Below, one piece after another: positions 6,189-13,329 of a stretch of 16,629 bases of DNA. The stretch is from an uncultured Treponema sp. (lineage in GTDB: Bacteria; Spirochaetota; Spirochaetia; Treponematales; Treponemataceae), in NCBI GenBank assembly GCA_947167745.1, contig CAMVJE010000028.1, positions 1-16,629 of the forward strand. The letters are read 5' to 3'. The stretch's first letter is position 1; every line of letters begins with the position of its first letter. The position numbers were made by a program, and so were the translations under genes. The notes under the pieces are model-generated. The model had not been told where the DNA came from, did not search any database, and saw only the letters and a list, made by a program, of their open reading frames with translations.

Positions 6189-7352
6189 TTATTTTCCGAT
6201 TCTGACTTTTGCCGTGACTGGGACTTCCCATGTCCAGCGATATTCGGAGTCGGTGATTTCTTTATAAAACATATCCCAACCGGCGGTAACTGTCCATTTT
6301 CCGATTTCAGCCATAAACCTCGGGTAAATTTCCCATGTGTCGAAAGATTTAGATGTGTCGCTCGTGTCGTAGGCGGCATAGTAGCCAAACTGCGGTTTGA
6401 GCGAGACACAGCCAAAAATTGGGAACTGGACTTGAAGAGCCGTGTAGAAAGGGACCATGTTTCCATCGATTGAGTGGCCGATTTCGCTCTCACTGGTGAT
6501 TTTTACACTGCCGATTGTCGGACGGAATGCAAGCGAGAATAGATTTGAGCGTTTAACCTGAGCATACTGTTCTGATTTGCTGTTACTGACCACAGAAACC
6601 GGGCTTAAAACAGTGTGGGCAACATAGGGCCGAACATTATGCGAGAATGCAAAAAAAAGTGAAAAATCCTTAAAAAATGCAAGATTCTTTTTTGAATAAT
6701 TGAGCGCAAGGCACTCAGAAAAATCTTTTTCAGAAACAGTGTTTACATCTTCATTATCATCTCCTGTTGCAGAATAAAGTAAATCAGCTCCAAGAGTAAG
6801 GGGAAGATTTTCAGAAAGTCCGCCAAAATTATATGAAAGGGCAAGGTTGGCAGCCCAATTCTTTTTGAAAGTAACATAGCTTTCAGTAACTGGAAGCGCT
6901 GCACCTAAAGTAAAGCCTTTAAACTCACTTTTTACTCCTACCCCACTTTCGCCCCAGCGGCTGGCTCCAGTGTAAGTCTCAGTAAGCGCAAAATATCCGC
7001 CGGGAAGATAATACGAATAAAGTTTTCCGATTGCAGCCTCAAAAATGTTCGTTCCAAAGGGCCTGATTTTTGCATAGGCCCGCTTTACATCAAGTTTCTG
7101 GGATTCTTCTTCCTTTGTGTCAGTTTTGTTCAGCCTGTAATACAATTTTCCGCCTAGTGTCACATATTTATCGCTCATCGTTGAGTCGGCGAGAAAATAT
7201 GCGCCACCAAAGATCATTTTTTCATTTAATTTGTCATCTACTTCTCTGCTGATTGGAGTTACCGAAAATGTACAAGAAGTATTGTTTTTCATTTGCGCAG
7301 ACAGCGAAGCAGCTAGAATTGAAAAACCAACCGCTGAAAGAATCTTTTTCAT
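6189..7352 (-). CDS. Outer-membrane beta-barrel protein
   Basis: A 387-residue protein with a clear signal peptide (MKKILSAVGFSILAASLSAQ, cleavage near residue 20) followed by alternating polar and hydrophobic residues in short strands with many aromatic residues at strand ends (GGKLYYRL, LAFRPTIG, LKPQFGYYAAY, WTVTAGWDMFY). This is the look of a spirochete porin or outer-membrane channel; no domain with a known function can be named. AAGGT lies about 10 bases before the ATG. It sits upstream of the cobalamin-controlled cbiK and has a terminator before it, so it is probably transcribed alone. A role as outer-membrane channel for the nearby uptake system is possible but rests only on position. 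No convincing terminator was found after its stop. Confidence 0.75.
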   Translation of the reverse strand: MKKILSAVGFSILAASLSAQMKNNTSCTFSVTPISREVDDKLNEKMIFGGAYFLADSTMSDKYVTLGGKLYYRLNKTDTKEEESQKLDVKRAYAKIRPFGTNIFEAAIGKLYSYYLPGGYFALTETYTGASRWGESGVGVKSEFKGFTLGAALPVTESYVTFKKNWAANLALSYNFGGLSENLPLTLGADLLYSATGDDNEDVNTVSEKDFSECLALNYSKKNLAFFKDFSLFFAFSHNVRPYVAHTVLSPVSVVSNSKSEQYAQVKRSNLFSLAFRPTIGSVKITSESEIGHSIDGNMVPFYTALQVQFPIFGCVSLKPQFGYYAAYDTSDTSKSFDTWEIYPRFMAEIGKWTVTAGWDMFYKEITDSEYRWTWEVPVTAKVRIGK

Positions 7353-7376
7353 AAAAATCTACCTTATTTACGCGTT

Positions 7377-7444
7377 AAAACAAAAAACGGAACAGTCTTT
7401 TGAAGTTATTCCACTTCAGCAAGCATGTTCCGTTTTTTTTGTTT
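7377..7444. terminator. Rho-independent terminator after cstA
   Basis: AAAACAAAAAACGGAACA at 7377-7394 pairs with TGTTCCG and the following T run at 7426-7444; the core ACGGAACA/TGTTCCGT stem is perfect. An inner TGAAGT/ACTTCA stem with a TATTCC loop caps it. T runs on both strands make it able to act bidirectionally. It ends the cstA transcript and insulates the barrel-protein gene. Confidence 0.85.
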
Positions 7445-7464
7445 TATGCTATGAGCTGAATAAA

Positions 7465-9228
7465 TTATGCAGCTTTCTTGCACTGGCGAGAGAATGTTTT
7501 GACACCCTCAACGACGAGAACAACTGCAAGAATTGCCATTGAAGCCGCAAAGAAAAGCTGGAACCAATTACCCCAGTGGAATGCTTTTTCAGCTCCGGCT
7601 GCCATATCAGCAATTTTTCCCTTAACCGTAAGGATAAGCTGGGTAAGTGTGGCACAAAGCATGAATACTGTCGGAATAATGAACATTTTGTTGTTCTTTC
7701 CAACCTGACCGAGCCAAGCCGCCACTGCCATAAGAGCGATTCCTGCCAAAAGCTGGTTTGCAGAACCGAAAAGACCCCAAATCTGAGAAAGAGAGAGACC
7801 GCCCAAAATACAGCCGATGATTACCATAAATGCAGTTCCTACGAATGGATTTGCAAGCGTTTTTCGGACTGAAGATTTTGCGTCCTTCCAGGTTGCCTCA
7901 TCATCTTTGAGGAAAAGCTCAGAGAACATAAAGCGGCTCAAACGGGTTGCAGAGTCAAGAGATGTGAGGGCGAAAACTGAAACTGCAAGAGTCAGGAGAG
8001 CCTTGATTGTATTAAAAGCAGTCGTTGTTTTGTCACCGAAAAGATATGCGATACCTTCACCGAAAGCGGCGGCAGGAGAGCCTTTGAAGGCGAAAAGACC
8101 TTTAGCATTTTTAGTGATGAATGTCTGGTCACTGATTGAGCCTACGATAATTCCGATTGCAATCAAAGAAATGATTCCCAGTGCTGATTCAATGAGCATT
8201 GAGCCGTATCCGATTGCCTTTGCGTTACGCTCGTTGTCGAGCTGTTTTGAAGAGGTTCCTGAAGCAATGAGAGAATGGAAGCCAGAGCAGGCACCACAAG
8301 CGACAGTAATGAAAAGAGCAGGGAACATATTTCCGATTGCTGTTTTCCAGCCAGTGAAAGCCGGCAAACCGAACTGAACGCCACGGCTTCCACCGCAAAT
8401 TGCCGCAAAAACGATTCCGACGAGAGCAATCAACATCATTGCGTACAACAAGAATGAAGAAAGATAGTCACGAGGCTGAAGCATAATCCAAACAGGAATA
8501 AGAGAAGCTACGGCAATATAAAGGCCGATAAGAACAATCCAAGCCGTTCTGTTAAGGGCAAGACCAACATTAAGACCCAGGATTACGATTCCGACGATTG
8601 CGACGATTCCGATGATTGTAGCCGGAAGAGTTTTTACACCACAGCGATTCGTCAAGAGTCCGTAGATTACTGCCAAAACAATAAAAAGGAAAGAAATCAT
8701 AGCAGTTGTCTGGTTGCCGGTTGGATGCAAAACAAAGCCAAACTGATTTGCATCACTTGCCGTAAAGAAGGTAGCCGCAACTACATTTACGAATGAAGCG
8801 ATAACCAAAATCAAAACAAGAAGGGCGAAAATGATGAACAATTTTTTAGAGGTTTTTCCCATTGAGTCTTTGATGATTTCGCCGACAGATTTTCCACCGT
8901 GTCGTACAGAAGCAAAAAGAGAACCGAAGTCCTGCAAGCCGCCAAAGAAAATACCACCGATTACACACCACAAGAAAACCGGAACCCAACCGAAAACAGC
9001 CGCCTGAATCGGACCGTTAATAGGGCCGGCACCTGCGATTGAAGAAAAGTGATGTCCCATCAAAACGGCTGGTTTTGCAGGAACATAGTCTACGCCGTCT
9101 GTCATTTCGTTGGCAGGCGTCTTTTTTGCAGGGTCAATCCCCCACTGCTTTGCAAGCCATGAACCGTAGAAAACATAGCCACAGAAAAGCAAAGCGATTG
9201 CAGCAAGAATGATTAATAATGCTGTCAT
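7465..9228 (-). CDS. cstA: Carbon starvation protein CstA, peptide transporter
   Basis: A 587-residue polytopic membrane protein of the CstA family, inner-membrane carriers linked to peptide (and in some species pyruvate) uptake under carbon limitation. Family marks are plain: the first helix ending CGYVFYGSWLAKQWGID, then VDYVPAKPAVLMGHHFSSIAG near residues 46-66 (split: VDYVPAKPAVLMGHH / FSSIAGAGPINGP), a GGLQDFGSLFASVRHGGKS segment, ACGACSGFHSLIASGTSSKQ near 310-330, and LTSLDSATRLSRFMFSEL near 430. The length fits the shorter CstA form found in many anaerobes. A GGGGGA ribosome site precedes the ATG by about 11 bases. It starts 31 bases after the stop of the small upstream gene, so the two are likely one operon, closed by the terminator at 7377-7444. 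Confidence 0.95.
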   Translation of the reverse strand: MTALLIILAAIALLFCGYVFYGSWLAKQWGIDPAKKTPANEMTDGVDYVPAKPAVLMGHHFSSIAGAGPINGPIQAAVFGWVPVFLWCVIGGIFFGGLQDFGSLFASVRHGGKSVGEIIKDSMGKTSKKLFIIFALLVLILVIASFVNVVAATFFTASDANQFGFVLHPTGNQTTAMISFLFIVLAVIYGLLTNRCGVKTLPATIIGIVAIVGIVILGLNVGLALNRTAWIVLIGLYIAVASLIPVWIMLQPRDYLSSFLLYAMMLIALVGIVFAAICGGSRGVQFGLPAFTGWKTAIGNMFPALFITVACGACSGFHSLIASGTSSKQLDNERNAKAIGYGSMLIESALGIISLIAIGIIVGSISDQTFITKNAKGLFAFKGSPAAAFGEGIAYLFGDKTTTAFNTIKALLTLAVSVFALTSLDSATRLSRFMFSELFLKDDEATWKDAKSSVRKTLANPFVGTAFMVIIGCILGGLSLSQIWGLFGSANQLLAGIALMAVAAWLGQVGKNNKMFIIPTVFMLCATLTQLILTVKGKIADMAAGAEKAFHWGNWFQLFFAASMAILAVVLVVEGVKTFSRQCKKAA

Positions 9229-9259
9229 TTTACTTTTTCCCCCTTTGGAAAACTTTTTT

Positions 9260-9799
9260 TTATAGCGAAGCCACGAGCTTTTTCAGGTCTGAGCCACGAC
9301 GATTTGTTGCGGCACGACCTGTCGAAGTTTCGTAAGCTAATGCCCTAAAAGCAGACCAACCATAAAGGCCGAATTTATATGATTTGTAAAAATTTAATTT
9401 CTTGATTTTTTTGAGGGATTCTTCTGAAATTGTGTCGGAAAGGATGATGAGAGTAATGTCGGTGTTGCGGTGACCGTAATAGGGCGAAACCCTTGAAAGC
9501 CCCCGCTCCCAGGCGATTTTTGAAAGCTCCGTGACCTTTTCGGGAGGGAGAGATGCTGAAATAAATTCAGCATGACCGTCATTCTGAGCTTGACTCAGAA
9601 TCTCATTATTTATATAGAAGAAAACAATCTCGTTGGAATCGATATCAGCGATTTTTGCGGCTTTGACCAGCATGTACTGTTCATTGTGGGATTTGAAAAG
9701 GGCTTCAGCGACAAAGGGAGCGTCAATGGTTTCTCTTGAGACTGTGTAATAGTCCTCAAAGGATTTTAATAATCGCTCCAAAGCTTCGTTGCTATTCAT
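9260..9799 (-). CDS. Conserved-looking small protein of unknown function, containing a translated palindromic repeat
   Basis: A 179-residue soluble protein that I cannot assign. The start is the ATG at 9799: the open frame continues up to a TTG at 9835, but that TTG is the -35 box of the predicted promoter, so the longer form should not exist. The N-terminal half is helical (ALERLLKSFEDYYTVSR) with a mixed alpha/beta centre (QYMLVKAAKIA, EIVFFYIN) and a C-terminal part with ITLIILSDTISEESLKKIKK and SYKFGLYGWSAFRALAYE. Residues about 66-83 (EILSQAQNDGHAEFISAS) are encoded by a dispersed-type palindrome. The gene is upstream of cstA with 31 bases between them and is probably cotranscribed, so a role linked to CstA is possible but unproven. 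No signal peptide or membrane segment is visible. Confidence 0.75.
   Translation of the reverse strand: MNSNEALERLLKSFEDYYTVSRETIDAPFVAEALFKSHNEQYMLVKAAKIADIDSNEIVFFYINNEILSQAQNDGHAEFISASLPPEKVTELSKIAWERGLSRVSPYYGHRNTDITLIILSDTISEESLKKIKKLNFYKSYKFGLYGWSAFRALAYETSTGRAATNRRGSDLKKLVASL
9550..9604. repeat. 55-base double-hairpin palindromic repeat inside a coding sequence
   Basis: The element begins GAGAT and ends ATCTC. It holds two hairpins, GCTGAA/TTCAGC (with flanking AT) and ATTCTGAG/CTCAGAAT, joined by the palindromic centre ATGAC-C-GTCAT. The arrangement matches the dispersed palindromes common in many bacterial genomes, whose other frame typically reads MLNLFQHL-like peptides; that peptide is indeed present in another minus-strand frame here. 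The host gene reads through it in frame. Confidence 0.85.
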
Positions 9800-9806
9800 A
9801 GTAACG

Positions 9807-9835
9807 ATTGTAGGATTATTTGCACTATCGGTCAA
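9807..9835 (-). promoter_or_regulatory. Promoter of the small protein-cstA operon (leaderless)
   Basis: TTGACC (9830-9835) and TACAAT (9807-9812) are 17 bases apart on the minus strand, each with 5 of 6 consensus bases. Only 7 bases lie between the -10 and the ATG at 9799, so transcription should start at or beside the A of the ATG, and there is no ribosome site. Confidence 0.7.
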
Positions 9836-9868
9836 TAGAACAAAATTTAATTTTTTACAAGACTATCT

Positions 9869-11029
9869 TTACTCTTTTGCAAATTCCACCAGTTCCGGGT
9901 AGAACCAGGTTAAATTCTTTCTATTAAAATAACCATATCTTTCCCCGCTGCCACCATTTGGATAAGTCACCATATTGTCCCAAAGAATTACCGGAATATT
10001 TGCCTCTTTTGCCTGTGAGATATAGGAATTCGTCCACTTGATGCGCTCTTCGAGGTTAGCCTTGTCGCTCGCCCCCGTTTCACTGATGATAACAGGCATC
10101 CCTTTTGAGATATAATTATTCTTCAGTGATTCAAAAAGTTTTGAGATAGACCTTTCGTGCTTCCTTATAAAATTCTTACCTCCGACATCCTTCATACAGA
10201 ATTCGTAAGGAGTATATGCGTGAACCGAAACTATGAGCCTTCCTGCTGAATCATCGGGCAGAGACCAGCTGTCGGTCAGGTCATGCTTGGCAGCATAAGA
10301 CGGAATCATTACATAGCGATCGGCATTTTTCCCACCTGCACCACGAATGGCTTTAAGGCAGACTTTTTCGTATTCACAGATAATTTTGTTCGCGTCAGAA
10401 ATCTCTTTACCCTCCCCGCGCCACTCGTAACTTGTACCGACACAGCGAGGTTCATTTAAAACTTCAAAAATCAGCTTTTCATCGTAATCCTTGAATTCAT
10501 CTGCCACCTGAGACCAGACAGAATTCAGATAAGCTTTAGAGCGAACTTTAATATCCGAATTACTGGTGACACAATAGCCATAACAATGCTTCATCTGAGC
10601 TTCAGAAAGATTGTCGTGATGAAGGTTGATGATTACAAATAAACCTGCACCCAGCGACCAGTCCACCACAGTGCGGATTCTTTTTAACCAGGCTGTATCC
10701 ACCGTGTAAACTTCATTTTTCTGACTTATTATATGATTGTGCCATGAAACAGGAATTCTAATTGTCTTAAAGCCCTGAGCGCGGATTGCCTGAATCATCT
10801 CTTTTGTTGTAAGAGGCATTCCCCATTTTGTTTCACTGTCATTTCCCAAATTATCACGGTTTCTGTAAGAAGAGGCATCAAATGTATTTCCGAGATTCCA
10901 ACCTTCTCCCAGCGATGAAATAAATTCCGCTGTCTCTGCTGAAATTTTCCCCTCAGCACTTACGCCACAAACAAAGAAAAAAATGAATGCAAGGGTCAAA
11001 AATAAGTTCCTGTAGATGGCATTTTTCAT
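9869..11029 (-). CDS. Secreted glycoside hydrolase family 5 (endoglucanase-like)
   Basis: A 386-residue GH5 enzyme, probably an endo-beta-glucanase or related beta-glycanase. The signal peptide ends near residue 25 (VCGVSAEG). The barrel motifs follow in order: GEGWNLGNTFDA at 41-52, FKTIRIPVSWHNHI at 87-100 with the conserved Arg91, VIINLHHD at 132-139, FEVLNEPR with acid/base Glu193, IVSVHAYTPYEF near 266-277, IISETGASD with nucleophile Glu317, and VILWDNM near 347-353. All key residues are present. No carbohydrate-binding module or anchoring lipobox is seen, so it is a plain catalytic domain released to periplasm or outside. AGGCGG is a plausible ribosome site. The gene is divergent from the hexokinase gene with overlapping promoters, suggesting linked use of glucan-derived glucose. 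Exact substrate (cellulose, mixed-linkage glucan, xyloglucan) is undetermined. Confidence 0.92.
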   Translation of the reverse strand: MKNAIYRNLFLTLAFIFFFVCGVSAEGKISAETAEFISSLGEGWNLGNTFDASSYRNRDNLGNDSETKWGMPLTTKEMIQAIRAQGFKTIRIPVSWHNHIISQKNEVYTVDTAWLKRIRTVVDWSLGAGLFVIINLHHDNLSEAQMKHCYGYCVTSNSDIKVRSKAYLNSVWSQVADEFKDYDEKLIFEVLNEPRCVGTSYEWRGEGKEISDANKIICEYEKVCLKAIRGAGGKNADRYVMIPSYAAKHDLTDSWSLPDDSAGRLIVSVHAYTPYEFCMKDVGGKNFIRKHERSISKLFESLKNNYISKGMPVIISETGASDKANLEERIKWTNSYISQAKEANIPVILWDNMVTYPNGGSGERYGYFNRKNLTWFYPELVEFAKE

Positions 11030-11044
11030 AATCTACCGCCTGTA

Positions 11045-11074
11045 TTGCAATCATTTCGTCTATTATCGTATACT
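11045..11074 (+). promoter_or_regulatory. Promoter of the hexokinase gene
   Basis: TTGCAA (11045-11050) and TATACT (11069-11074) are 18 bases apart. The -10 matches 5 of 6 positions. The leader is about 45 bases and ends in a GAGGGA ribosome site just before the ATG at 11128. Confidence 0.6.
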
Positions 11075-11090
11075 TATTTCTGCAAAGCAA
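11062..11090 (-). promoter_or_regulatory. Promoter of the GH5 gene, overlapping the hexokinase promoter
   Basis: On the minus strand TTGCTT (11085-11090) and GATAAT (11062-11067) are 17 bases apart; the -10 has 5 of 6 consensus bases while the -35 has 3. It overlaps the opposing hexokinase promoter by 13 bases, so the two could not be occupied together. Confidence 0.45.
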
Positions 11091-11127
11091 TATTATTTGC
11101 AGTCTTTCCGGCAGAACGAGGGAAATT

Positions 11128-12402
11128 ATGAATCAATCGGTAAAGAATTTTTTAGCAGAACACGGTTTTTATCTTGATTTGAATCTGAATGCGCTCACAA
11201 ACGAATTGCTGGCCGACATGAACAGAGGACTTTCAGGTAAAACTTCTTATCAGGACATGATCCCCACTTATTTTGATCCGTCTTCAATCAAAATTTGCGA
11301 AAAATCCGTTATTGTAATCGATGCAGGAGGCACAAATTTCCGTTCATCTCTCGTTACATTCAAAAAAAACGGCTCAGCAGTCATATCAGATTTCGAAAAA
11401 ACAAAAATGCCAGGTACAGAGGGTGAACTTAGCAAAAAAGAATTTTTTACACAAATTGCCCAAAACATCCATCGATTCAAGGGAAAGTGTTCCGAAATCT
11501 GCTTCTGTTTTTCTTATGCAATGTCTATCACAGAAGATCACGACGGAGTCCTTATTAATTTCTCAAAAGAAGTAAAAGCACCGGAAGTCGTTGGTTGTAA
11601 AATCGGAGAAGAACTTAAAAAAGCACTCCAGAAAGATGGCTGGCAAGGCGAAATAAAAATTTTTCTCCTTAACGATACTGTTTCTGCCCTTTTGGCTGCT
11701 GCCGGTCAAAAAAAATACTCTTCTTATGTTGGTTTCATCCTCGGAACAGGCATGAACACAGCTTATGTCCAGCCGAAAAAAGCTGACTATGATCTTGAAC
11801 GGCAGATTATCGTCTGTGAGAGCGCAAAATTCGGTGGATTTAAAAATTCTGACTTTGACATTATCCTTGACGAAAAAAGCCTGAATCCAGGCAGTTCTGC
11901 CTTTGAAAAACTTTGCGCAGGAGCTTATTTAGGCCCACTTGCCTATGAAACACTTTATATCGCCGCAAAGGAAGGCCTTTTCTCAAAAGAATTCAACGAG
12001 AAAATTGACTCCTTAAAGTCATTATCTCTGATTGAAGTCAGCAATTTTCTTGAGTCATCAAATCCCAAAAACGGCGAATTCTCAAATCTTTTTGATTCAG
12101 AAAATGCAGACAAAAAAGACCTTGAAATGATTTATGAAATTTTCGATGCCCTTGTAAACCGCATGGCACAGCTTGCCGCAGTTTTGTTGTGCGCAGCATT
12201 GATTCAAACCGAAGAAGGAAAATCGCCCGAAAAACCAGTCTGTCTTGCCTGTAATGGAAGTTCCTTTTTCAAAACTTTTAAAGTCATTCAGCGGACAAAA
12301 CAATATCTCGACGACTTACTGCGGGACAAGGAAATCTATTACGAAATGCTCCCGGAAGAAATGGACATCACCCTGGGAACTGCAAAAGCCGCCTTCATTT
12401 AA
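11128..12402 (+). CDS. Hexokinase of the eukaryotic-type family
   Basis: A 424-residue ATP-dependent hexokinase, phosphorylating glucose and perhaps other hexoses at the entry to glycolysis in the cytoplasm. It belongs to the hexokinase family better known from eukaryotes and present in treponemes, rather than the short bacterial glucokinases. Motifs: phosphate-1 VIDAGGTNFRSS at 63-74, the sugar-binding region FCFSYAMSITED at 126-137, LNDTVSALL at 181-189 with catalytic Asp183, phosphate-2 GFILGTGMNTAY at 202-213, and the adenosine-site LACNGSSFF near the C-terminus. The length fits this family (bacterial glucokinases are near 320). A GAGGGA ribosome site precedes the ATG by about 6 bases. 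A terminator follows within 10 bases of the stop, so it is a single-gene transcript. Confidence 0.93.
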   Translation: MNQSVKNFLAEHGFYLDLNLNALTNELLADMNRGLSGKTSYQDMIPTYFDPSSIKICEKSVIVIDAGGTNFRSSLVTFKKNGSAVISDFEKTKMPGTEGELSKKEFFTQIAQNIHRFKGKCSEICFCFSYAMSITEDHDGVLINFSKEVKAPEVVGCKIGEELKKALQKDGWQGEIKIFLLNDTVSALLAAAGQKKYSSYVGFILGTGMNTAYVQPKKADYDLERQIIVCESAKFGGFKNSDFDIILDEKSLNPGSSAFEKLCAGAYLGPLAYETLYIAAKEGLFSKEFNEKIDSLKSLSLIEVSNFLESSNPKNGEFSNLFDSENADKKDLEMIYEIFDALVNRMAQLAAVLLCAALIQTEEGKSPEKPVCLACNGSSFFKTFKVIQRTKQYLDDLLRDKEIYYEMLPEEMDITLGTAKAAFI

Positions 12403-12408
12403 AAAGAA

Positions 12409-12441
12409 ATCGGGCTACCAGAAAGTTTCCGGCAGCCCGAT
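12409..12441. terminator. Shared terminator between convergent hexokinase and metQ genes
   Basis: ATCGGGCT (12409-12416) pairs perfectly with AGCCCGAT (12434-12441), with inner CC/GG and GAAA/TTTC pairing that makes one long stem. It lies 7 bases after the hexokinase stop and 21 bases after the metQ stop. T richness (AATTATTAA on the plus side, TTTCTTTTT on the minus side) lets it serve both directions. Confidence 0.8.
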
Positions 12442-12461
12442 AATTATTAATCACTGTTTCC

Positions 12462-13241
12462 TTAGAATACCACGACTACTTCGCCGTTAGGGTATCGCTC
12501 AGAAATGTATTTCTTAACCTTTTCACTCTTAATTGCTTCGATTAAAGCCTTGATTTCTTCTTTGTTTTCGTTACCAGCTTTTACAGCGATGACATTTACA
12601 TATGGAGAAGAAGAGCCTTCAACGAAGAGACCGTCTTTTTTTGCACTCAAGCCGGCAGGAATAGCATAGTTTCCATTGATGACTGCACCATCAACATCGC
12701 CCAAAACGCGTGGAAGTGAAGCAGCTTCGATTTCCTTGAACTTAAGTTTTTTTGGATTCTTTTTGATATCAAGAGGAGTTGCTGTAATTCCAGCACCTTC
12801 TTTCAAAGTGATGAGACCTGCCTCCTGAAGAAGAAGAAGTGCACGGCCTTCATTTGTCGGATCGTTAGGAATTGCGATTGTAGCCTTTTTCTTCAAATCG
12901 GCAAGCTTTTTGATTTTATTTGAGTAGAAAGCAAATGGCTCAACATGGATTCCAGCCGCATTCACAAGATGATAATTCTTCTCTTTGTTGAAAGATTCAA
13001 GATATGGGATGTGCTGGAAATAGTTTGCATCAATATCACCAGACTCAACAGCATCATTTGGAGTAACATAATCTGTAAACTCAACAACCTGCAAATCGAT
13101 TCCTTTTGCCTTTAAATCCTCTTTTACAAGGTTGAGGATTGCCGCATGTGGCTCAGGGGTAGCACCAACTTTGAGCGCTTTCTGAGCAAAAACTGATGTT
13201 GCTGCCAAAGCAATTGCAACAAATGAAAGAATTTTTTTCAT
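12462..13241 (-). CDS. metQ: MetQ/NlpA-family substrate-binding protein
   Basis: A 259-residue periplasmic binding protein of the NlpA/MetQ family, which captures methionine (D- or L-) for the MetNI transporter. The mature part opens with KVGATPEPHAAIL, followed by the family segments VVEFTDYVTPNDAVESGDID near 57-76, ANYFQHIPYL near 77-86, AIPNDPTNEGRALLLLQ near 127-143, and VDGAVINGNYAIPAGL near 188-203. The signal peptide ends SVFAQK without a cysteine, so unlike many MetQ proteins it is predicted to be a soluble periplasmic protein rather than a lipoprotein. TAGGAG precedes the ATG by about 9 bases. It follows metI but has its own strong promoter and a palindromic operator candidate, so it can be made in excess over the membrane parts. 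Confidence 0.92.
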   Translation of the reverse strand: MKKILSFVAIALAATSVFAQKALKVGATPEPHAAILNLVKEDLKAKGIDLQVVEFTDYVTPNDAVESGDIDANYFQHIPYLESFNKEKNYHLVNAAGIHVEPFAFYSNKIKKLADLKKKATIAIPNDPTNEGRALLLLQEAGLITLKEGAGITATPLDIKKNPKKLKFKEIEAASLPRVLGDVDGAVINGNYAIPAGLSAKKDGLFVEGSSSPYVNVIAVKAGNENKEEIKALIEAIKSEKVKKYISERYPNGEVVVVF

Positions 13242-13263
13242 ATTTCTTCTCCTATTTTTTTAT

Positions 13264-13280
13264 TACCTAGTAACTAGGTA
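13264..13280. promoter_or_regulatory. Perfect 17-base palindrome, operator candidate before metQ
   Basis: TACCTAGT-A-ACTAGGTA is a perfect 8-base inverted repeat around one central base. It begins about 7 bases after the metQ -10 box, covering the predicted transcription start, the classic position for a repressor dimer. I do not recognise the cognate regulator, and none is encoded in the window. Confidence 0.7.
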
Positions 13281-13286
13281 TGTTTT

Positions 13287-13315
13287 GTTATACAATGAAT
13301 TAAATTTTGTGTCAA
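13287..13315 (-). promoter_or_regulatory. Strong internal promoter of metQ
   Basis: TTGACA (13310-13315, 6 of 6) and TATAAC (13287-13292, 5 of 6) are 17 bases apart on the minus strand, in the 88-base gap between metI and metQ. This is the best sigma70-type match in the window. Confidence 0.85.
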
Positions 13316-13329
13316 CTGTGTTTAGAAAA

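Noticed and set aside
7817..8377. 186-codon plus-strand open frame opposite cstA
   Set aside because: It lies wholly antisense to a clear CstA gene, has no ribosome site or recognisable domain, and reflects codon bias of the real gene.
9394..9582. 62-codon minus-strand frame with an MLNLFQHL-like start
   Set aside because: This peptide is the familiar alternate-frame product of the palindromic repeat and it overlaps the real small-protein gene.
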